This document shows, in pieces, positions 56,731 to 64,000 of a DNA stretch of 64,000 nucleotides. Both the position numbers and the translations under genes were made by a program. The notes under the pieces are model-generated. The model had not been told where the DNA came from. It worked only from the letters and a program-made list of their open reading frames with translations, and made no database searches. This stretch comes from Purshia tridentata (Eukaryota > Streptophyta > Magnoliopsida > Rosales > Rosaceae): NCBI GenBank assembly GCA_003254885.1, contig QANT01002310.1, positions 27,100-91,099 of the forward strand, read 5' to 3'. Every line of letters begins with the position of its first letter. Position 1 is the stretch's first letter.

Positions 56731-58329
56731 ATGGCAATCTTACACTTTAAACTACTTCCACTACTTTTCATCCTTCTCATCTCAGTTTGGTCCACAACTT
56801 CAAATTCAACTTCTGAAAGCTTTCTTCAATGTTTTTCCTCTCACATACTGCATTTTAACTCAAGCAAGGAAATCATTTTCACTAGAAACAGTTCTGCTTA
56901 TTCCTCAGTCTTGCAATCTTCCATACAGAACCTCAGATTCTTGAACAATTCAACGCCAAAACCAGAAGTTATCATCACCCCTTTTCATGAATCTCATGTT
57001 CAAGAAGCAGTTATTTGCTCCAAGCAACAGGGAATACAAATAAGATTCCGAAGCGGGGGCCATGACTACGAGGGACTATCTTATGCATCCGATGCTCCCT
57101 TTGTCATCATTGATCTTTTCAATCTTCGAACCATCCAAATTGACATAGAGAATAAGAGTGCATGGGTGGAGTCAGGTGCAACTCTCGGAGAGTTGTATTA
57201 CAAAATTGCAGAAAAAAGTAATGTTTATGGATTCCCAGCAGGGTCTTGTCCCACTGTGGGGGTGGGGGGACATATTAGTGGAGGTGGATTTGGTACCATA
57301 TTCAGGAAATATGGTCTAGCAGCTGACAATGTCATTGATGCTAAGATTGTTGATGTCAATGGCAGACTTCTTGACAGAAAATCCATGGGAGAAGAACTGT
57401 TTTGGGCTATTAGAGGAGGGGGAGGCTCAAGCTTTGGAGTCATTCTGGCATGGAAACTGAGATTGGTTCCTGTTCCCCCATCTGTAACAGTTTGCAAAAT
57501 TGTAAAGACCAAAGAACAAGGTGCAACCAAACTTGTTTCTAAATGGCAAGTTGTAGGATATAAGCTTCATGAGGACCTTTTCCTACATTTGGTTGTAGAA
57601 GTTGCAAATGAGGCTGGCACCAATGGTAGCAAAACTATGAAACTTTCGTTCAATTCGTTGTTTCTTGGGCTGGTTGAAAAACTTCTTCGTTTGATGCAAG
57701 ACAATTTCCCAGACTTAAGTTTAGACCGCAGCAACTGCACTGAAATGAGTTGGATCGAGTCTGTTATGTACTATGCTGGCTTCTCAAGAAGTGATTCCTT
57801 AAACATTTTGCTTAATCGGAGCCAGCAATCCAAGAGCTTCTTCAAAGCAAAATCAGACTATGTGACTGAACCCATTTCAGAAGCTGGCTTGGAAGGTTTA
57901 TGGAAAAGACTACTTGAAGTAGAGACATCCATTTTGATATTGACACCTTATGGTGGAAGAATGAGTCAGATTTCTGATTCAGAAACTCCTTTCCCACATA
58001 GAAGTGGAAACAAATTTAAAATTCAGTATTTGGTTACTTGGGATGATGACAAGGAAACTAAGAAACATATTGGCTGGATGAGAAGGGTGTATGCCTACAT
58101 GGCACCATATGTCTCAAATTCCCCAAGAGCTGCCTATTTTAACTATAGGGATCTTGACTTGGGGAGAAACATTGATGGTAATACAAGCTATGCACAAGCA
58201 AGCATATGGGGTTTGAAGTATTTCAATAAAAACTTTAGGAGACTTGTTCATGTTAAGACCTTGGTTGATCCTTGTAACTTCTTTAATCATGAACAAAGTA
58301 TCCCTGTGTTCCCATCCATGGGAAAATAG
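56731..58329 (+). CDS. BBE-like secreted FAD-linked oxidoreductase (array member 8)
   Basis: Single exon, 532 residues. Signal peptide MAILHFKLLPLLFILLISVW, then FLQCFSSH. Flavin-linking His111 and Cys173 (SCPTVGVGG); Val176 at Cys+3, predicting an oxidase; WAIRGGGG intact; KxQ intact (FKIQYLVTW). The C-terminus reads [10 protein letters not shown], with Cys for the usual Gly and Asn for Arg, a change shared with the fragment at 62344-62867. It is a close paralogue of members 9 and 11 and of the inverted member 5. Confidence 0.92.
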   Translation: MAILHFKLLPLLFILLISVWSTTSNSTSESFLQCFSSHILHFNSSKEIIFTRNSSAYSSVLQSSIQNLRFLNNSTPKPEVIITPFHESHVQEAVICSKQQGIQIRFRSGGHDYEGLSYASDAPFVIIDLFNLRTIQIDIENKSAWVESGATLGELYYKIAEKSNVYGFPAGSCPTVGVGGHISGGGFGTIFRKYGLAADNVIDAKIVDVNGRLLDRKSMGEELFWAIRGGGGSSFGVILAWKLRLVPVPPSVTVCKIVKTKEQGATKLVSKWQVVGYKLHEDLFLHLVVEVANEAGTNGSKTMKLSFNSLFLGLVEKLLRLMQDNFPDLSLDRSNCTEMSWIESVMYYAGFSRSDSLNILLNRSQQSKSFFKAKSDYVTEPISEAGLEGLWKRLLEVETSILILTPYGGRMSQISDSETPFPHRSGNKFKIQYLVTWDDDKETKKHIGWMRRVYAYMAPYVSNSPRAAYFNYRDLDLGRNIDGNTSYAQASIWGLKYFNKNFRRLVHVKTLVDPCNFFNHEQSIPVFPSMGK

Positions 58330-59702
58330 AATGTTGACAATAAATAAATGGGTTTGGCCAAATGAAGAGTAAAAATAATTTCATTCTTATTTATTTAGTT
58401 CCTTTTTTTAATAAAAAATTGAATAACCAGAGAAATTAAAACAGAACAACCAGAAAAAAAAAAAAAATGGCAGCACTCCCAGGGGAAAACCAACTCAGTT
58501 TGGATTAAGGCATGGGAGGCTTCATTCTGGAACACTGATGAGTGATGAGAGGTTAGCTAAGGAAGGCTTGAAATGAAGTGAAGTGACCCTGCAACTGATA
58601 GAGTTTAATAGGGGACTGCTGCACCAGAAAGAGAGGTTTACTCACATAAATAAAGACTCTTATTATTCCAGTTTCTTCAAAATTGTATGCAGCATTTTCC
58701 CCCACTAATGTGGCCCAGCTGATAATTTGGACAAGGCTGCCTCAACCAAAGCATTCCACACTTTACTAGAAGCTTAGGCCCTATGCCATCAAACAGTAGA
58801 TGTACACAAAAGTTAAGTGATCATGGGATTCAATTCCAGAATTGCAAAGAACAGAAAATAGCGTTAGGAGAGAAATTTTGGACTCTATCTTTAGTGGCCA
58901 GCCTGACCTTGATGGCCAACCAGATGATGAAACTCATCCTTAGGGCACTTTCTAGATATTTTTGTGTTTATATACCGTACACGCATGCTCTATATTTTAA
59001 ACTCTTTAACATGAAGGATATGAAATATAATCATCAGCATCAGCCTTTGACCCTTTTGAGGATTGAGTTGGATGACTCATATGATCATATATAAGTATTA
59101 AATTGGGGCTTACCTGCATGACTTTTCTAGTTGTCCAAAGATTAATGCAGCCTCGTTTCTTCCCTAACAAACAAATAATGATACAACTCAAAGTGTACGC
59201 TTGACTTTTTAATTCTAGAAGCACTTATTTAGTGTAGGAAAACTACAATGAAGACCGGTTGCCTTTTATGATTATTCTACTTTCATTAGTCATACATACA
59301 AGAATACAAATATATCCATTAGCATATATTAGACAATAAGAAAAAATAATTAAAGAAAGAACTAGAAAATAGTTTTAAATATATTGGTTTAGTTTGTCGT
59401 TTAGATACACATATTATTCACAATGCAATCATTAAATTATTTTTATCTCCTGTTTTAAATATAAGGGTTCATGAAAAGTCTTTAAATTGTAAACGACTTA
59501 GCTTTCAGTTCTTTCTGCGTATACGACACTTCTTGACAAAAGTCAATTAATTTGTTTTTTTCTTCAATGAACATCCACTGGCTGCAATATTTTTTTAATT
59601 AATATATATGTATGTAGAGTTTTGCTCACCACAAAAAGTGGAGGGTGACCATGACGGTGGTAATTCTCACAGGTAAGCAAAAATGAATCCTATGTATGTA
59701 TG
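58330..59702. other. Spacer between BBE-like members 8 and 9
   Basis: 58330 to about 58745 recurs at about 62868-63284, and parts of 59200-59757 recur at about 63286-63542. No other feature recognised. Confidence 0.6.
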
Positions 59703-59710
59703 TATATATA
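59703..59710 (+). promoter_or_regulatory. TATA box, BBE-like member 9
   Basis: (TA)4 48 bp before the ATG at 59758, in the context GTATATATAGGTGAGTTAAG. Confidence 0.6.
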
Positions 59711-59757
59711 GGTGAGTTAAGAGCTCATTCCATTTCAAATATGCAGAGGAAATAAAT

Positions 59758-61353
59758 ATGGCCCTCTTAAAAGTAAAACTACTTCCACTACTTTTCATCC
59801 TTCTCAGCTCAGTTTGGTCCACATCTTCAAAATCGACTTCTGAAAGCTTCCTTCAATGTTTTTCCTCCCACATACAGAGCCATTCAAACTTAAGCCAAAT
59901 CATTCTCACCAAAGACAGCTCTGCTTATTCCTCAGTCTTGCAATTTTCGATACAGAACCTTAGATTCTTAAACAATTCAACACCAAAACCAGAAGCTATC
60001 ATTACTCCTCTTCATGACTCTCATGTTCAAGCAGCCATAATTTGCTCCAACAAGGAGGGCATACAGATAAGAACCCGAAGTGGGGGCCACGACTATGAGG
60101 GCCTATCTTATTCGTCCAGTGCTCCTTTTATCATCATTGACCTTTTCAATCTTCGAACCATCGATATTGACACAGAGAATGAGAATGCATGGGTGGAGTC
60201 AGGTGCCACTCTTGGAGAGTTGTATTACCAAATTGCACAAAAGAGCAAAGTCCATGGCTTCCCAGCAGGGACTTGTCCCACTATTGGTGTTGGGGGACAT
60301 ATTAGTGGAGGTGGATTTGGTGTCCTATTCAGGAAATATGGTCTAGCAGCTGACAATGTCATTGATGCTAAGATTGTTGATGTCAATGGCAGAGTTCTGA
60401 ACAGAGAATCCATGGGAGAAGAGCTCTTTTGGGCTATTAGAGGAGGGGGAGGCTCAAGTTTTGGAGTCATTCTGGCATGGAAACTGAGATTGGTTCCTGT
60501 CCCATCATCTGTAACAGTTTGCAAAATTGTCAAGACCAAAGAGCAAGGTGCAACAAAACTAGTTTCAAAATGGCAACAAATTGCAGATAAGCTTCCTGAA
60601 GACCTTTTTATACACATGGTTCTAAGTGTTTCAAACAAAGCAGGCACAAATGGTGGCAAAACTATCACGGTTGAATTCAGTTCCTTCTTTTTGGGGTCGG
60701 TTGAGAAACTTCTCTATTTGATGCAAGAGAGTTTCCCAGAGTTGAGTTTAGACCGCAGCAACTGCACTGAAATAAGTTGGATTGAGTCTGTTCTTAACGC
60801 TGCTGGCCTCCAGATAAACGAAACAGAAGTTCTGCTTCGTCGGACTCAGCCATCAAGGAGCTTCTTCAAAGCCAAATCAGACTATGTCACTCAAACCATT
60901 TCAGAGGCTGGCCTGGAGGGTTTATGGAAAACACTAATTGAAACTGAGGCTGTGATGATAATGTCACCTTATGGTGGAATTATGTCTGAGATTTCTGACT
61001 CAGAAACTCCTTTCCCACATAGAAAAGGAAACATATTTGAAATCCAGTATTTGAGCTATTGGGATGATGATAAGGAAACTGAGAAGCGCATTGGGTTGAT
61101 GAGAAAGCTGTATGCATACATGCAACCATATGTGTCAAAGTCCCCAAGACGTGCCTATTTGAACTATAGGGATCTTGATTTGGGGAGGAACAACAATGAT
61201 GGTAACACAAGCTATGCACAAGCAAGCATTTGGGGTTTGAAGTACTTCAACAACAACTTTAAGAGACTTGTTCTTGTGAAGACCTTGGTTGATCCTGGTA
61301 ACTTCTTCAGACATGAACAGAGCATCCCTGTTCTTTTGGGCAAGTACAAATAA
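59758..61353 (+). CDS. BBE-like secreted FAD-linked oxidoreductase (array member 9)
   Basis: Single exon, 531 residues. Signal peptide MALLKVKLLPLLFILLSSVW. Flavin-linking His111 and Cys173, but Cys+3 is Ile176 (CPTIGVGG), where members 1, 2, 6, 7 and 8 have Val. Ile or Leu here blocks oxygen access in characterised relatives, so this copy may be a dehydrogenase. The active-site KxQ reads FEIQYLSYW, with Glu for Lys, another departure from its near twin, member 8. [16 protein letters not shown] and NFFRHEQSIP are intact. It is the template-like neighbour of partial member 11. Confidence 0.92.
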   Translation: MALLKVKLLPLLFILLSSVWSTSSKSTSESFLQCFSSHIQSHSNLSQIILTKDSSAYSSVLQFSIQNLRFLNNSTPKPEAIITPLHDSHVQAAIICSNKEGIQIRTRSGGHDYEGLSYSSSAPFIIIDLFNLRTIDIDTENENAWVESGATLGELYYQIAQKSKVHGFPAGTCPTIGVGGHISGGGFGVLFRKYGLAADNVIDAKIVDVNGRVLNRESMGEELFWAIRGGGGSSFGVILAWKLRLVPVPSSVTVCKIVKTKEQGATKLVSKWQQIADKLPEDLFIHMVLSVSNKAGTNGGKTITVEFSSFFLGSVEKLLYLMQESFPELSLDRSNCTEISWIESVLNAAGLQINETEVLLRRTQPSRSFFKAKSDYVTQTISEAGLEGLWKTLIETEAVMIMSPYGGIMSEISDSETPFPHRKGNIFEIQYLSYWDDDKETEKRIGLMRKLYAYMQPYVSKSPRRAYLNYRDLDLGRNNNDGNTSYAQASIWGLKYFNNNFKRLVLVKTLVDPGNFFRHEQSIPVLLGKYK

Positions 61354-61754
61354 ATACATGGGTTGGGCTTCGGTTTCTATTCCTTCATAGTTCATATTAC
61401 TAATGAATAATAAATCGGATCCATTGTTGCCTCCCTCATGTTACAACTTATAAATAATAAAAGGTTCATTTACAAATTAATATATTGTATGATTATATTA
61501 GCAATCAGATTCTAGGTTTTGATTTTTGCTTTGATTACCAAGGTTATTTTTTTCTTTATAATCAAGGCTTGTTTGGTACTATCTTCTAAGATAAATTCTG
61601 TATTTTCAGAAAAGATAAAATGGAACCAAATTTAAGAAAGAGGAGTCTATTTAAAGACCCCAATCAAACTAACAGAAAGAGAAAATCCCGACAAGGCACA
61701 GCCCAAACAGAAACACAAAGCACTATAAATGTAAAAAAAAGCCCAGTACGCTGA
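61354..61754. other. 3' flank of BBE-like member 9
   Basis: Nothing recognised before the duplicated segment. Confidence 0.45.
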
Positions 61755-62340
61755 GATATCCTGTTTCTTAAGCTTCAAGTTACTTGAACGCGGCCTAGTT
61801 GATTCTCTGGTTAACCTAGGACAGATATATAAGCCACGTAAATAGTTCACTCTGTGAAAATATGCGGCAGTATGTGACAAGCTGATCAGTGCAGGCATTG
61901 TAGCAGAGATGAGTTGTTTTCTGATGTCTCCAAGACAACACTTTGTCATATTCCAAATTTCATCCAAGAATCTTCTTCGCTTTAGAGTTTCCTCTTTGAA
62001 ATTGTCAATGATCATCCGGTGGCTGCAATGTTGTTTTAATTCATAGGACTACTTGTTAAGCATTAAATTTCTTGTTTTGGAAACTTCAAACATCTTTCTA
62101 GTTTACTTTATAGCTTTTATCTAGTTAATTGGTCCATCTGTCTTTGGTAAGAGGCTTTTGGTATACACCAAGAAATATAACCTCTGTAGCTTTTGCCTTT
62201 TTGTACGCCTCTTCCAGTTAGTGAAGCTGTTAGTCCCTGTCAGAGCTTTTTTTTTCTCTTATTTTCTGATTTGGTATTGTTCATAGCTCTGTTGTGTGAT
62301 CTTGGGCTAGAGAACCTTTGGTGTCACTATCTTTTTATTT
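61755..62340. repeat. Right copy of the duplicated upstream segment
   Basis: Matches 55985-56575 over its length, from ATCCTGTTTCTTAAGC to CTTGGGCTAGAGAAC. Here it joins directly to the 3' part of a member 8 copy, so the promoter and 5' two thirds of that gene are missing. Confidence 0.85.
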
Positions 62341-62343
62341 TTC

Positions 62344-63284
<941 letters not shown>

Positions 63285-63475
63285 AAATTGTACAACTTGA
63301 TTTTTTAATTCTACGAGGACTTGTTTAATATAAAATTGAAAATGACCAGAAAATCTACAAGGAAGACCGGTTGCCTTTTATGATTTTTCTACTTTCGTTA
63401 GTCATATATACAACTATATCCATTACCATGATGGTGGTAATGCCCAACGATGAGGAAAAATAAATCCTATGTATG

Positions 63476-63495
63476 TATATATATATATATATATA
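63476..63495 (+). promoter_or_regulatory. Expanded TATA tract, BBE-like member 11
   Basis: (TA)10 in the same context as the (TA)4 box of member 9, 48 bp before the ATG. The flanks GTATG and GGTGAGTTAAGAGCTCATTC are shared. Confidence 0.6.
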
Positions 63496-63542
63496 GGTGA
63501 GTTAAGAGCTCATTCCATTTCATTTATGCAGAAGAAATAAAC

Positions 63543-64000
63543 ATGGCCCTCTTAAAAGTAAAACTACGTCCGCTACTTTTCATCCTTCTCAGCTCAGTTT
63601 GGTCCACATCTTCAAAATCGACTTCTGAAAGCTTCCTTCAATGTTTTTCCTCCCACATACAGAGCCATTCAAACTCAAGCCAAATCATTCTCACCAAATA
63701 CAGCTCTGCTTATTCCTCAGTCTTGCAATTTTCAATACAGAACCTCAGATTCTTAAACAATTCAACACCAAAACCAGAAGCTATCATTACTCCTCTTCAT
63801 CACTCTCATGTTCAAGCAGCCATAATTTGCTCTAACAAGGAGGGAATACAGATAAGAATCCGAAGCGGGGGCCACGACTACGAGGGCCTATCTTATTCAT
63901 CCAGTGCTCCTTTCGTCATCATTGACCTTTTCAATCTTCGAACCATCAATATTGACATAGAGAACGAGAATGCATGGGTGGAGTCAGGTGCCACTCTTGG
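63543..64000 (+). CDS. BBE-like FAD-linked oxidoreductase, 5' part (array member 11)
   Basis: Open from the ATG to the window end, 152 complete codons. Near-identical to member 9: MALLKVKLRPLLFILLSSVW (Arg for Leu9), FLQCFSSHIQ. The flavin-linking His is present in SGGHDYEG. The sequence ends at AWVESGATL, before the second flavin-linking Cys and the gatekeeper residue, so its class cannot be told. It is the product of a recent duplication that also carried the member 9 promoter. Confidence 0.85.
   Translation, partial: MALLKVKLRPLLFILLSSVWSTSSKSTSESFLQCFSSHIQSHSNSSQIILTKYSSAYSSVLQFSIQNLRFLNNSTPKPEAIITPLHHSHVQAAIICSNKEGIQIRIRSGGHDYEGLSYSSSAPFVIIDLFNLRTINIDIENENAWVESGATL

Overview
The window is plant nuclear DNA: AT-rich, with GT-AG introns, plastid and secretory targeting sequences, MITEs, LTR retrotransposon pieces and a tRNA-derived SINE. 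Protein similarity and gene order point to a eudicot, most likely a rosid; I cannot name the species from sequence alone. One N (44787) shows that this is a draft assembly.

Left part (1-28.6 kb) holds single-copy housekeeping genes. The 5' end of a CLC-c/g type anion channel lies on the minus strand (1-1022). A 13-exon, TOPRIM-only primase gene of the TWINKY type (5035-8791) comes next, then two-exon plastid CLPP4 (9836-11740), the 21-exon organellar primase-helicase TWINKLE (12994-25110) and a four-exon patellin like PATL4 (26752-28566). All four complete genes were reconstructed exon by exon with phase-consistent splice sites. TWINKLE and TWINKY act in mitochondrial/plastid DNA replication, CLPP4 in plastid proteolysis, and the patellin in phosphoinositide and membrane traffic.

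Right part (32.6-64 kb) is a tandem array of berberine-bridge-enzyme-like (BBE-like) secreted flavoprotein oxidoreductases, all single-exon. Six look functional: 32643, 35905, 48583, 52817, 56731 and 59758. One is open but eroding and inverted (46111-47721). One is broken by a solo LTR plus two frameshifts (39781-42371). One is split by a fragment of the same LTR family at the N (43820-45464). One is a 3' fragment (62344-62867), one a deeply decayed relic (about 55376-55934), and one is cut by the window end (63543-64000). The members differ at the position three residues after the flavin-linked Cys, which is known to gate oxygen reactivity, and at a Lys of the active-site KxQ motif. The array therefore probably mixes oxidases and dehydrogenases with different substrates.

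Mobile DNA: foldback/MITE elements at 3.2, 3.6-4.7, 21.5, 31.2, 34.8, 37.9 and 42.7 kb; a copia gag remnant with its tRNA-Met primer site at 38.8-39.4 kb; a 1.0 kb solo LTR carrying eight 50-bp repeats at 39.9-40.9 kb; a second solo-LTR candidate and an Au-like SINE in TWINKLE introns. As I recall the Arabidopsis annotation, the order TWINKY - TWINKLE - PATL4 - BBE-like array also occurs there (At1g30660 to At1g30760), so this is probably an old conserved block. I found no new kind of system; the interest lies in the birth, decay and active-site diversification of the BBE array and in the retained primase-only TWINKLE paralogue.
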